DNA of 39,734 nt from ANME-2 cluster archaeon (GCA_022353185.1 JAKRWB010000159.1:1-39734); one strand, 5' to 3'; positions 25,952-33,720 are shown, counted from the first letter of the stretch. The notes: generated from the letters alone by a model not told the origin. A program made the numbers and translations.

Positions 25952-26635
25952 ATGGGCATAATCAAAACAGTAATAAAATGGATTATAATATTGAGTGTAG
26001 TCTTATTATCATCTGCAATAATAGCAGCTTTTGTATTTGGAATGGGTCCTAATGAAACTGGTACAAATAGCATTGAAATCGAAGATACAGGGGTAGAAAC
26101 TTCTGCATATGATGGAGATCAGTCTTCACCAGAAACACCTACATCAAATGCAATACAAGCAGGTACATATAAAGTGGGAAGTGACATTCAGCCTGGTTTG
26201 TACAAAGTTATAGTCAAGGATTCTTTTATGGACATGGGTTATATTGACAGGTCAAAAGATGCTAGAATGGAGCTTGATTCAATTATTGCAAATGGCATCA
26301 TACGCAACTCAGGTTATGTAAGGATAAAAAAGGGTGATGCTTATGTAAAGATTCAAGGTGCGACACTCTATCCAGAAGACACCATAGAAATCAACATCAG
26401 AAACATGTTTGAAGATGGTATATACTTGGTTGGTGTGGACATAGCGCCTGGTACCTACAAGGTTGAAGTAACGGACACAACCATGGATATGGGATATGTT
26501 GAAAGACAATCCGACGTGTCTATGGAACTGGACGATATAATTGCAAACGAAATATTCCAAGGACAGGGATATGTGGAAATAATGAGCAGTGACTTTTCGG
26601 TAAAAGTTCAGGGTGCTAAGCTAATCAAAGTTTAA
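25952..26635 (+). CDS. Membrane-anchored protein with two tandem repeat domains
   Basis: A 227-aa protein. One N-terminal membrane segment (about residues 8-31, WIIILSVVLLSSAIIAAFVFG) is followed by a Thr/Ser/Glu-rich linker and two copies of a roughly 75-residue module. Copy 1 (about 73-148) runs AGTYKVGSDIQPGLYKVIV...MDMGYIDRSKDARMELDSIIAN. Copy 2 (about 152-227) runs DGIYLVGVDIAPGTYKVEV...MDMGYVERQSDVSMELDDIIAN. The G-Y-VG-DI-PG-YKV pattern is known from extracellular repeats of bacterial and archaeal surface proteins. The repeats would face outside the cell. Ligand unknown. It is not in an evident operon. Confidence 0.6.
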   Translation: MGIIKTVIKWIIILSVVLLSSAIIAAFVFGMGPNETGTNSIEIEDTGVETSAYDGDQSSPETPTSNAIQAGTYKVGSDIQPGLYKVIVKDSFMDMGYIDRSKDARMELDSIIANGIIRNSGYVRIKKGDAYVKIQGATLYPEDTIEINIRNMFEDGIYLVGVDIAPGTYKVEVTDTTMDMGYVERQSDVSMELDDIIANEIFQGQGYVEIMSSDFSVKVQGAKLIKV

Positions 26636-26637
26636 TA

Positions 26638-26787
26638 AAATGGCTTTTTACTTTGTATTTCTCATTAATTGTTATCAATTTGTTGTCACCTGTATTTTCA
26701 ACAAATTTAAATGTAAGTTATGAAGCCCATATTATAGGCTGGGTTTATGGGCTCATAGTTTCATTTGTTATTTTGTACAATAAATAA
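26638..26787 (+). pseudogene. Rhomboid protease C-terminal remnant
   Basis: A frame open through 26638-26787 encodes two hydrophobic segments, KWLFTLYFSLIVINLLSPVF and then NVSYEAHIIGWVYGLIVSFVILYNK. The second has the AHxxGxxxG pattern of the last helix of rhomboid intramembrane proteases, including the catalytic histidine. There is no start codon and no upstream part with the catalytic GxSG, so it is a fragment. Confidence 0.5.
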
Positions 26788-26807
26788 CTTTATTTAGATA
26801 TGATTAT

Positions 26808-27107
26808 GTGCAGGTTTTGAACCAGTGGGGTATCCACTTAACTCCCGAAACTTCATTTAGGTGGAAGAGTTTAATGATGAATATACCTTCCGTTTTACCA
26901 GAAGGACTTCACGATCGAGGGGGATGTTGTTTTTTCTATCGGCTTTTAGAACAAGCCGTATCAACATACTCAAATCCATACAAATCTATGGTTGCTGGAG
27001 AAAAAAATAAAATCAATAAGGGTTTCCCCTTATTGAATTACATCAGTCACCGTTTTCCCTACTTTTACCTTTTTATCAGGACATATCTCCTGACATTCTT
27101 TAAATAG
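26808..27107 (+). other. Open frame of doubtful coding status
   Basis: A GTG-initiated frame of 99 codons includes ...CCFFYRLLEQAVSTYSNPYKSMVAGE. Part of it looks protein-like, but I do not recognise it, and its 3' part overlaps the minus-strand frame at 27030-27263. It may be a remnant of a mobile gene. Confidence 0.2.
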
Positions 27108-27263
27108 AGGATTTCCAATGAGATATTCCCGTATCACAGTAAAACTATACTCTGTAACATTCCAGTGGAAATTATAGGGATTATCACAACCCCTGAAAGT
27201 CCTCTTCCATGCCCTGAGTTTCAACTGGTATGCGCAACAGGTGGGAAAATCTGACCCCTTCAA
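27030..27263 (-). CDS. Small Cys/Trp-rich hypothetical protein
   Basis: A 77-aa frame from TTG at 27263 reads KGSDFPTCCAYQLKLRAWKR, FRGCDNPYNFHWN and EYLIGNPLFKECQEICPDKK. Five cysteines and the codon use (AGG arginine, mixed third positions) look like real coding sequence. The nearest ribosome site, GGAGG, is about 14 bases before the TTG, rather far. It may be an intact small gene or the end of a broken one. An ORB-like motif (27160-27180) falls inside it. 27264-27492 shows only the helicase leader. Confidence 0.35.
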   Translation of the reverse strand: MKGSDFPTCCAYQLKLRAWKRTFRGCDNPYNFHWNVTEYSFTVIREYLIGNPLFKECQEICPDKKVKVGKTVTDVIQ

Positions 27264-27492
27264 ATCGATTTTTTAATTTCCTCCGTACCAAATGGGCACA
27301 TCGCTGATAATCTCGATATAAGAATCAAGCAAAAGTATAAGCCCGCATCAAACATTAAGAGCGCTCAATAACTTTTAAGCGTAAATTAATCTTAACTATC
27401 GTAAGTTGTGCTAATGGCTCTTAATTGTTTTACTATATAACTCAGCGAAGTTACCAAGAAAAAGTCATTAAGCAACTTTTTTTTGAAAAATA

Positions 27493-28701
27493 ATGGAAAG
27501 TTTTAATATGGAAAGTTTCAAAAAATTAGGTATAACGAAGCCTATTTTAAAATCAATAATTGAACAGAGATTTGAAAATCCCACTGAAATACAGGAAAAA
27601 GCCATTCCTTTAATTCTTGCAGGAAACGATGTTATAGCCGGGTCATCTACAGGTTCCGGAAAAACGCTTGCGTTTGCATCAGGTATATTGCAAAATTCTA
27701 TCAAAGGAAATGGTGTCCAGGCTTTGATCCTGACTCCTACCAGGGAACTGGCAGAGCAGGTCGCAAACAGTTTCAGGCTATTTTCAAAATACAAACATTT
27801 AGAGATCGTTGCAGTCTATGGAGGTATGGGTATCAACCCGCAAATCAAGGCATTGAAGACAGCAGATGTTGTTGTAGGCACACCAGGCAGGATGCTTGAC
27901 CATCTCGCAAGAAAAACTATAAAATTGGGTAAAGTAGAAACCCTTGTCCTCGATGAAGCAGACCGTATGTTTGATATGGGATTCAAAAATGATGTGGAAA
28001 AGATCATCAAACAGTGTCCTCCGGACAGGCAGACTCTTTTATTCTCGGCAACAATCTCAAGCGATATTGTCAAACTCTCCAGGAACAGCATGAAAAAACC
28101 GCTTCAGGTCTCTGTTAATCCTTATGTTGACGTGGGTAATCTGGATCAGACATATTACCAGGTCCAGGATGATATGAAATTATCTTTACTGGTGCATCTG
28201 TTGCAGCATGAAAAATCAGACCTGGTAATGGTTTTCTGCAATACTAAAAGAAATACTGACAAAGTTGCAAAGAACCTGAGGGCTTCAAATATTGATGCAC
28301 AGGCTATTCATGGCGGATTGACCCAGGGTAAACGGATTACTGTAATGAAGCAATTCAGTACAGGGAAATCATGTGTCCTTGTATGCACAGATGTAGCTGC
28401 AAGAGGGCTCGATATCGAGGGTATTTCTCATGTTTATAATTATGATGTACCCAGGGAGAGCAATCAGTATATCCACAGGATCGGCAGAACTGCAAGAGCA
28501 GGGGCCAAAGGGAAGGCAATAAGTATCATTTCCAGAAGTGACCAGGGCGATTTTACAAGTATATTGAGAGAAAATAATGTAGAGATAAAGAAAGTGAAAG
28601 TACCTAGCTTTGAGAAGGTCGTGGTGCGAAAACCACATAGAAACATGAATAACGCCATCTCAAGAAATGGTCAGCAACCCAACAGGCACAGGAATCGTTA
28701 A
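27493..28701 (+). CDS. DEAD-box RNA helicase
   Basis: A 402-aa DEAD-box helicase with all core motifs: the Q motif NPTEIQEKAIPLIL, Walker A GSSTGSGKTLAFA, PTRELAEQV, TPGRMLDHL, VLDEADRMFDMGF, LLFSATIS, VMVFCNTKRNTD, TDVAARGLDIEG and HRIGRTARAGAKG. It unwinds short RNA duplexes; the RhlE/CshA-like small size and short basic tail suggest a role in ribosome assembly or RNA turnover. The start at 27493 or the ATG five codons later (27508) is possible. An untranslated leader (about 27370-27492, AT-rich) is plausible and may be cold-responsive, as in related genes; that is inference. Confidence 0.92.
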   Translation: MESFNMESFKKLGITKPILKSIIEQRFENPTEIQEKAIPLILAGNDVIAGSSTGSGKTLAFASGILQNSIKGNGVQALILTPTRELAEQVANSFRLFSKYKHLEIVAVYGGMGINPQIKALKTADVVVGTPGRMLDHLARKTIKLGKVETLVLDEADRMFDMGFKNDVEKIIKQCPPDRQTLLFSATISSDIVKLSRNSMKKPLQVSVNPYVDVGNLDQTYYQVQDDMKLSLLVHLLQHEKSDLVMVFCNTKRNTDKVAKNLRASNIDAQAIHGGLTQGKRITVMKQFSTGKSCVLVCTDVAARGLDIEGISHVYNYDVPRESNQYIHRIGRTARAGAKGKAISIISRSDQGDFTSILRENNVEIKKVKVPSFEKVVVRKPHRNMNNAISRNGQQPNRHRNR

Positions 28702-28744
28702 TTTTTGCGTTATTCTATAACTAATGCACGACAAAAAAATCACT

Positions 28745-28932
28745 TACATCAGTTTTAGTGGGTAAATTTTTTACCCACTACCACTCTTTTTTTACCTTCT
28801 ATATTAATTACAGATAGCAAATGGAATCTACTTACAGAATTCCAGCCTGGATTGTGCATAACTGAAAAACAACAAAAAATTTTTGACTCCCCACCAGCCT
28901 ATTACATCCGAGAGATGAAAGAAGCTTGTCCG
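28745..28932 (+). pseudogene. Partial duplicate of the rnpB upstream and 5' region
   Basis: Two blocks here match the DNA at the true rnpB. 28745-28797 (hairpin, ACCACTCTTTTTT) matches 29886-29940. 28886-28932 (CCCCACC, CCTATTACATCCGAGAGATG) matches 29957-30000, which ends inside the first helix of RNase P RNA. The rest of the RNA gene is absent, so this is a truncated copy, left 1.1 kb upstream. Confidence 0.6.
28757..28793 (+). terminator. Hairpin and T-tract downstream of the helicase gene
   Basis: AGTGGGTAAA (28757-28766) and TTTACCCACT (28770-28779) form a perfect 10-bp stem with a 3-base loop, followed by CTTTTTTT. It has the form of an intrinsic terminator. A near copy lies at 29902-29935. 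Confidence 0.55.
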
Positions 28933-29056
28933 AGATAGCTGACTTTTAATGTCTAAACTACATTATATTGTTCACAATAACTATTTATGTGATAGGATTT
29001 ACAACATTATAAGTAAACATCATCATGATAATAATAACTACATTTATGGTGTGTAT

Positions 29057-29227
29057 ATGACGAAAAAAGAAAAATGTAAGGAACTCATGGCGAAATTCTT
29101 CGGCCCTGCAAGTGCTGCAACCGTTGATAATTTAAGTGAGGATGAATGTGTTCAAAAATGCAGGGCTAAAGTTTTTGCATTTTTGGGTGAAGAACAAGCA
29201 AAAGAATTTGATAAAATATGGGGGTGA
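29057..29227 (+). CDS. Small hypothetical protein (56 aa)
   Basis: From ATG at 29057: MTKKEKCKELMAKFFGPASA, DNLSEDECVQKCRAKVFAFLGEE and a short end. Three cysteines and amphipathic helices are visible; there is no membrane segment. The frame is open upstream to 28949, but GGTG at 29048-29051 and the family-like start (MTKKEKCKEL) favour 29057. Similar short proteins occur in methanogen genomes by my recollection. It is followed after 6 bp by the first membrane protein, so the three genes form a tight operon. Confidence 0.55.
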   Translation: MTKKEKCKELMAKFFGPASAATVDNLSEDECVQKCRAKVFAFLGEEQAKEFDKIWG

Positions 29228-29233
29228 AAAAAA

Positions 29234-29563
29234 ATGGTAATAGAACTACTAAACTACCAAACAAGCATGTTAAATCCAATACTTAAGTTGTTAGCCCCCT
29301 TACTTTATGTAATTGCTTTGATACTTTTCTTTAAGGCAAGTAAAGCATATGGTGGTGAGTTTAAGAAAGGACTTAATTTTTTAATGATAAGCTTAATTCT
29401 TGGAATTGCAGCTTTTACCTTTGGATTTTTAGGGGATATAATAACACTCGATTTCAAATGGGGCGAATCATTATTCTTCCTGGCATTTGCCATTATGAAT
29501 TTGTTTGTTGCTGCAAAATTCTTGAAATATGTTGAAGAGGTGAATGAAGATGTTAGATTTTAA
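29234..29563 (+). CDS. Three-helix membrane protein, paralogue 1
   Basis: A 109-aa protein with three predicted membrane helices (about 15-35, 48-68, 77-95). It contains SMLNPILKLLAPLLYVIALILFFKASKAYGGEFKKGL and KWGESLFFLAFAIMN. The next gene has the same pattern and length, so the pair arose by duplication. The function is unknown. It is cotranscribed with 29057-29227 (6 bp gap) and overlaps the next gene by 14 bp. The operon lies between the partial and complete rnpB copies. Confidence 0.6.
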   Translation: MVIELLNYQTSMLNPILKLLAPLLYVIALILFFKASKAYGGEFKKGLNFLMISLILGIAAFTFGFLGDIITLDFKWGESLFFLAFAIMNLFVAAKFLKYVEEVNEDVRF

Positions 29564-29873
29564 TTACGATACTAGCATATTCAATCCTGCCTTAAAAATA
29601 GACATTGCATTAATATATATATTTGTAATTTTACTTTATTACAAAGCATATAAGGCATTCGAAGGAGCACTGAATAAAGATTTACTTAAAATTCTTTTAT
29701 TTGTGGGTGTCTTCGGATTTCTCAGTGCTCTTACCAGTTGTTTTGGTCATGGAACTGAATTCGGATTTAATGATGAATTTAGTTTAAAGTGGTTTGAAAG
29801 TTTATTTTATATTGTCCAGGCAAGTCTCTTCATATATGGTGGTTACAAGTTGAACATGAGTACGAAAAAGTAA
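29550..29873 (+). CDS. Three-helix membrane protein, paralogue 2
   Basis: 107 aa from ATG at 29550, chosen because GAGGTG lies seven bases upstream; the ATG at 29544 is only one base from it. The layout mirrors paralogue 1: NYDTSIFNPALKIDIALIYIFVILLYYKAYKAFEGAL against NYQTSMLNPILKLLAPLLYV, and KWFESLFYIVQASLF against KWGESLFFLAFAIMN. Three membrane helices are expected; function unknown. Two similar small membrane proteins could form a heteromer, an inference only. Confidence 0.6.
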   Translation: MLDFNYDTSIFNPALKIDIALIYIFVILLYYKAYKAFEGALNKDLLKILLFVGVFGFLSALTSCFGHGTEFGFNDEFSLKWFESLFYIVQASLFIYGGYKLNMSTKK

Positions 29874-29901
29874 ATTTTTTCAACTCACATTAGTTTTGAC
29901 C

Positions 29902-29935
29902 GGGTAAAATTTTTACCCAGTACCACTCTTTTTTC
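29902..29935 (+). terminator. Hairpin and T-tract before rnpB
   Basis: GGGTAAAA (29902-29909) pairs with TTTTACCC (29911-29918), followed by CTTTTTTCTTT. It matches the element at 28757-28793 in sequence and layout and would end the three-gene operon. Confidence 0.5.
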
Positions 29936-29949
29936 TTTCCAACAACAAA

Positions 29950-29957
29950 CCTTATAC
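29950..29957 (+). promoter_or_regulatory. TATA box for RNase P RNA
   Basis: CCTTATACC, centred near 29953, lies about 27 bp before the first helix of the RNA at 29981, the expected archaeal spacing. The partial copy upstream has lost it (TTTTTGACTCCCC instead). Confidence 0.5.
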
Positions 29958-29980
29958 CCCACATCCACCTATTACACCCC

Positions 29981-30365
29981 GAGAGAGGAAGGACGGCCTC
30001 CGGGTCAATTGACCTGAGGAAAGTCCCCCCACCACCCGGACACACGAACGCCTGTAATGGGCGTAGGATGAGAGTCTTGGCAGCTGCCGTGCGCAAAACC
30101 GGCGGCTCACGGTCTGGCGTAATGCCGGGCCGCATGATGGCACAGAAACGATACCGTACCGCGTTAATGCAATGATACCGCAAGGTTGAGGTCGCGCGGA
30201 TAAGCGGATGGAACGCGTGAATCCTCGTGGGTGCAAGCCAAACAGGGACCATACGGCCTGTCCGGGGCCGGTCCGGAGTTGGCGCTTAGCCGAATGCCGT
30301 TATATGGCGGACCACATCCCAAGGGAAGTGCCGCTAAAACAGAAGGGGGCTTACTATCCTCACTC
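29981..30365 (+). ncRNA. rnpB: RNase P RNA, archaeal type A
   Basis: The catalytic RNA that cuts 5' leaders from tRNA precursors. The conserved region CR-I is GAGGAAAGTCC at 30016-30026; CR-V is ACAGAAGGGGGCTTAC at 30339-30354. The ends pair as helix P1: GAGAGAGGA (29981-29989) with TCCTCACTC (30357-30365), one mismatch. The length of about 385 nt suits the archaeal type A fold. The frames on both strands here are not coding. Exact ends are inferred from P1. Confidence 0.93.
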
Positions 30366-30477
30366 ATTCGCCTAATCATTCATTTCCTTCCTTATTTCTC
30401 CGCTTATCTACCCATTATAGTGAAAAACCAAACAATGTTGATTAATTTAATGCACATTCCAACGAGTGATGAGTAAT

Positions 30478-30637
30478 AAACCACAGAGGACACGGAGGAC
30501 ACAGAGGACACGGAGGACACAGAGGACACAGAGGACACAGAGGACACAGAGGACACAGAGGACACAGAGGACACAGAGGAGTAAAACAGATACAAGCTTT
30601 GTGTCCCTCTGTGCTCTCAGTGTACTCTGTGGTTAAA
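30478..30637. repeat. 9-bp minisatellite with inverted flank
   Basis: Eleven tandem copies of CACAGAGGA (two with CACGGAGGA) fill 30482-30580. An inverted block at 30596-30634 (TCCCTCTGTGCTCTCAGTG...CTCTGTGGTT) closes the element against AAACCACAGAGG at the left end. Such CACAGAGGA palindromic repeats are dispersed in many environmental genomes. The layout resembles the CGCAGAT element at 1665-1736. The rest of 30366-30761 shows no gene. Confidence 0.85.
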
Positions 30638-30761
30638 TTATAATTGTCTGAAAAACAGAGTGTTAAGAAATTAGTATCGATGATTTCTATTGAAGTCATC
30701 TATCGATGATTTTTGTCAAAGTCAGGTAATAATATACAATCATAGAGACCGAAAACCAAAA

Positions 30762-30965
30762 ATGGAATACGATAAAAAGATATTAGGATTAGAATACATA
30801 ACAGATAATATCAAAGTCTTGAGATTTAAAAGAGTTGCTGTGAGAGATTATATTTTTCTTATGCAAAAAGAACATGAGAAATTGTTTGATGAAACATTCA
30901 ATAAGTTGATAAATAAACCATATAGCTTTTTATTTGAGATTTATGACTCAACTTCAACAGATTGA
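30762..30965 (+). CDS. Small hypothetical protein (67 aa)
   Basis: From ATG at 30762: MEYDKKILGLEYITDNIKVL, RFKRVAVRDYIFLMQKEHEK, LFDETFNKLINKPYSFLFEI, YDSTSTD. It is a charged helical protein without membrane segments. The frame opens at 30690, but the extra 24 residues look like upstream DNA. TATA-like AATATACA at 30730 lies 32 bp before the ATG. No family recognised; the AT-rich composition suggests an accessory gene. Confidence 0.4.
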   Translation: MEYDKKILGLEYITDNIKVLRFKRVAVRDYIFLMQKEHEKLFDETFNKLINKPYSFLFEIYDSTSTD

Positions 30966-31033
30966 ATTGATTTACACAGTCTGTATTAGGCTGTAAAAAT
31001 TTTACAAAATGAAACAAAAAAAGTAAAAAAGAG

Positions 31034-32665
31034 TTACATTCCCATGTAACTCTCAGGTCCAGGCATTCCGGGCATTCCTGCCGGGCTCTTTTCAGGAATG
31101 TCAGTAACAAGGGCTTCAGTTGTCAGCATCAAACCTGCTATGCTGGCTGCATTTTGCAATGCGCTGCGTACCACTTTTGCGGGGTCGATGATACCGGCTT
31201 CAACCATATCCTTGTATGTGTCGGTCTTTGCGTCAAAACCCATATTGGGATTGGATTCGCCTTTCAACTTCTCAACAATGACTGCCCCTTCATTACCGGC
31301 GTTGGTGGCAATCTGCTTAACCGGCTCTTCCAGTGCCATCCTGACAATGTTCACCCCGATCATCTGGTCGCCTTCCAGGATCAGTTTATCCAGTTCGGCT
31401 GCGGCCCTGAGTAGAGCGATACCGCCGCCTGGCACTACACCTTCTTCGATGGCTGCCTTGGTGGCGTTCAATGCATCGTCCAGTCGCATCTTCTTTTCCT
31501 TGAGTTCGGTCTCGGTGGCGGCGCCTACATTAATTACTGCCACTCCACCTGACAGTTTGCCCAGGCGCTTCTTGAGTTCTTTTAACTTGTACTCCGAATC
31601 TTCCAGTTTGATGCGTCCTTCGAGAACAGCGACTCGCCTGGCGATATCTTCTTTTTTACCCTGTCCTTCGATGATGATGGTCTTTTCCTTGTTCACCCTG
31701 ATCTTACGGGCGCTGCCCAGGTCTGCAAGAGTTGTGTTCTCAAGTTTCATGCCCTTTTCTTCACTGATGACATTTGCACCGGTGAGTGCTGCTATATCTT
31801 CCATTATTTCCTTGCGCTCATCACCAAAACCAGGTGCTTTGACCGCGCATACCCTCAGGGTGCCGCGAATGATGTTCAAAACGGTAGTGGCGAGTGCTTC
31901 GCCTTCCACGTCTTCAGCTATGATAAACAGGGGTTTGTTTTCCTTGACCACTGCTTCGAGGACTGGCAGGAATTCTTTCATCGAACTTACCTTCTTGTCA
32001 AAGATTAGTATCTTCGGATCTTCAAGGACAGCTTCCATGCGTTCGGTATCGGTGGACATGTAAGGGGAGATGTAGCCTTTATCGAACTGCATACCTTCCA
32101 CTACTTCAAGTGAGGTTTCCATGGACTTTGCCTCTTCAACAGTGATGACACCGTTGGGGCCCACTTTTTCCATGGCATCTGAGATGAGGTTGCCGATGAC
32201 CTCGTCATTGTTCGCTGAAATGGTGGCTACCTGCGTGATCTTTTCTTTCCCTTTGACCTCTTCGCTCATGGACTTGATGAATTCTACCACATTTTCTGTG
32301 GCTTTATCGATACCCCGTTTGATCTCGATGGGGTTGGCTCCCACTGTGATGTACTTCATACCTTTGTGCAGGATGGCCTGGGCCAGCAGTGTGGCTGTGG
32401 TGGTACCGTCACCGGCTACGTCCTGGGTCTTGGTGGCGACTTCCTTTGCCAGCTGGGCGCCCATATTTTCTAACGGGTCTTCAAGGTCGATCTCTTTGGC
32501 AATGGTAACACCGTCATTGGTTATCACCGGGCTGCCGTAACTTTTTGAGAGCACCACGTATCTGCCTTTTGGTCCCAGTGTTATTTTTACCGTATTGGCA
32601 AGATGGTCCACGCCTCTCATGAGGGCATGCCTTGCTTCATCATCAAAAGTTAATTGTTTTGCCAT
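31034..32665 (-). CDS. groEL: GroEL (group I chaperonin)
   Basis: A 543-aa bacterial-type chaperonin from ATG at 32665, with AGGTGA five bases upstream; an in-frame GTG at 32674 is less likely. It shows VKITLGPKGRYVVLSK, SYGSPVITNDGVTIAKEI, AGDGTTTATLLAQAIL and EEGVVPGGGIALLR. The C-terminus has a short MPGMPGPESYMGM tail. GroEL with the GroES lid folds proteins in an ATP-driven cage. Having both GroEL and a thermosome is known in Methanosarcina and relatives. It is the second gene of groES-groEL, 9 bp after groES. Confidence 0.96.
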   Translation of the reverse strand: MAKQLTFDDEARHALMRGVDHLANTVKITLGPKGRYVVLSKSYGSPVITNDGVTIAKEIDLEDPLENMGAQLAKEVATKTQDVAGDGTTTATLLAQAILHKGMKYITVGANPIEIKRGIDKATENVVEFIKSMSEEVKGKEKITQVATISANNDEVIGNLISDAMEKVGPNGVITVEEAKSMETSLEVVEGMQFDKGYISPYMSTDTERMEAVLEDPKILIFDKKVSSMKEFLPVLEAVVKENKPLFIIAEDVEGEALATTVLNIIRGTLRVCAVKAPGFGDERKEIMEDIAALTGANVISEEKGMKLENTTLADLGSARKIRVNKEKTIIIEGQGKKEDIARRVAVLEGRIKLEDSEYKLKELKKRLGKLSGGVAVINVGAATETELKEKKMRLDDALNATKAAIEEGVVPGGGIALLRAAAELDKLILEGDQMIGVNIVRMALEEPVKQIATNAGNEGAVIVEKLKGESNPNMGFDAKTDTYKDMVEAGIIDPAKVVRSALQNAASIAGLMLTTEALVTDIPEKSPAGMPGMPGPESYMGM

Positions 32666-32674
32666 ATTGTTCAC

Positions 32675-32947
32675 CTACTCTATTTTTGCGATTATGTCTT
32701 TCTGGTCAAGGACGATGTACTTTTCACCGTCAATGTCCATCTCATCAAAACTGTACCCTGAATAGAGAATGGTATCTCCCTTCTTGATGGGGCATTCTTT
32801 AGCATCCATTGATGCGCTTGTTTCTACTACGATGCCCTGTTTTTTCTTTTCCTTGGCAGTTTCAGGGATGTATATCCCGCTCGCAGTCTTCTCGTCTTCT
32901 TTGATCGGTTTGATTAAAACTCTCTTACCTAATGGTACTATTTTCAT
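32675..32947 (-). CDS. groES: GroES co-chaperonin
   Basis: A 90-aa co-chaperonin: PLGKRVLIKPIKEDEKTASGIYIPE contains the mobile loop that contacts GroEL, and ILYSGYSFDEMDIDGEKYIVLDQKDIIA the C-terminal beta part. It caps the GroEL ring. It precedes groEL by 9 bp in the normal order. Confidence 0.95.
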   Translation of the reverse strand: MKIVPLGKRVLIKPIKEDEKTASGIYIPETAKEKKKQGIVVETSASMDAKECPIKKGDTILYSGYSFDEMDIDGEKYIVLDQKDIIAKIE

Positions 32948-33012
32948 GTCATTACCCCTATACAGATTTAAAAATTGTTTCTGTCAATGAAGTATCTTAA
33001 TTGTTTGCAGTT

Positions 33013-33025
33013 CTATAAAAGCATT
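33013..33025 (-). promoter_or_regulatory. Promoter of groES-groEL
   Basis: On the minus strand, CGAAATGCTTTTATAGAAC contains a TATA box (TTTATAG) preceded by a purine-rich BRE-like CGAAA. It lies about 65-75 bp upstream of the groES start, leaving a leader of about 40 nt. Confidence 0.5.
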
Positions 33026-33068
33026 TCGCTTCAAGCCTGTTTGAGAGGCTTTATGCAAAGTGATATGT

Positions 33069-33434
33069 ATGAGTGGGAAGGGAAATATTCAGGCATTTAA
33101 GCCGGGTGAAGAATATATGGGACATGATGCAATCCTCCAGGTACGGGCCGACCGCCATATGACCGAAGATGAGACCAGGTCGGTACATAATATTGTCGAC
33201 AAATACTGCAGCGGCGTAGACTACGAGTATCTTGATATCAAGCGGGGGATTGATGTTTATATCACCAATGTGGCCAGTGCCAGGCATGCGGCTGCCAGGA
33301 TAATGAAAGTGCTGGGGGGCAGCAAGAAGGAGAGTTCGAAGTATTTGCGGGTGCAGGGGGGTAGGGTGTTGTACCAGTTTACGGTACGGGTGAAGCTGCC
33401 GAAGGAGGCTTCGGGGGGGAGGTATGGGTTTTGA
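33069..33434 (+). CDS. NMD3-like domain protein
   Basis: A 121-aa protein from ATG at 33069 (the frame also has GTG at 33060). The second half, GIDVYITNVASARHAAARIMKVLGG...KESSKYLRVQ and VLYQFTVRVKLP, resembles the domain of archaeal NMD3/COG1499 proteins that follows the zinc-binding part. NMD3 works in 60S subunit export in eukaryotes; the archaeal role is unclear. The N-terminal zinc ribbons are absent, so this is a stand-alone domain. It diverges from groES. Its 3' 158 bp are duplicated at 34119-34275. Confidence 0.6.
   Translation: MSGKGNIQAFKPGEEYMGHDAILQVRADRHMTEDETRSVHNIVDKYCSGVDYEYLDIKRGIDVYITNVASARHAAARIMKVLGGSKKESSKYLRVQGGRVLYQFTVRVKLPKEASGGRYGF
33275..33432 (+). repeat. Direct repeat flanking the VapBC module, left copy
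   Basis: About 158 bp forming the 3' end of the NMD3-like gene. It recurs at 34119-34275 with only a few substitutions and one deleted base (offset 844). Identity stops just after the stop codon. Confidence 0.9.
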
Positions 33435-33504
33435 TTCCAGGTGTCTGTGGCTATGACCGATTCATCAGGAATTCATAAATATATGTTTAAACATATGTTT
33501 AACT

Positions 33505-33720
33505 ATGACCACCAAAACAATCACTATCAGGGAAGATGTGTACAACATGCTCTTGTCAATCAAGGGAACCAAGGAAAGTTTCAGCAAGTTTTTTGAGAGA
33601 ATGGTTATATCCCGGCGCAATGTGGATAAATTGAAGGAACTGCGTGGTTTTGTTGAGGTCAAAGAAAAAGATACCCTGTTGAAAGAGTTGTCAGAAAAAA
33701 GAAAGGAGATACGATATTGA
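33505..33720 (+). CDS. VapB-type antitoxin (DUF217-like)
   Basis: A 71-aa protein: MTTKTITIREDVYNMLLSIK, then ESFSKFFERMV and a charged C-terminus (KELRGFVEVKEKDTLLKELSEK). The N-terminal strand-helix-helix is the DNA-binding fold of DUF217/VapB antitoxins, which repress their own operon and wrap the toxin with the C-terminus. Its stop overlaps the toxin start (TTGA). It lies between the two 158-bp repeats. Confidence 0.8.
   Translation: MTTKTITIREDVYNMLLSIKGTKESFSKFFERMVISRRNVDKLKELRGFVEVKEKDTLLKELSEKRKEIRY

Noticed and set aside
29890..30379. Several minus-strand frames
   Set aside because: They are antisense to RNase P RNA, whose conserved regions and P1 pairing are clear.
30482..30580. 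Possible CRISPR array
   Set aside because: The units are 9 bp in direct contact, with no spacers and no cas genes nearby.
30404..30699. Frames encoding SSVSSVSSV and CPLCPLCPL repeats
   Set aside because: These are translations of the 9-bp minisatellite, which stays in frame in all three phases.
31098..32063. 321-aa plus-strand frame opposite groEL
   Set aside because: It is a Ser-rich shadow of a highly conserved gene.
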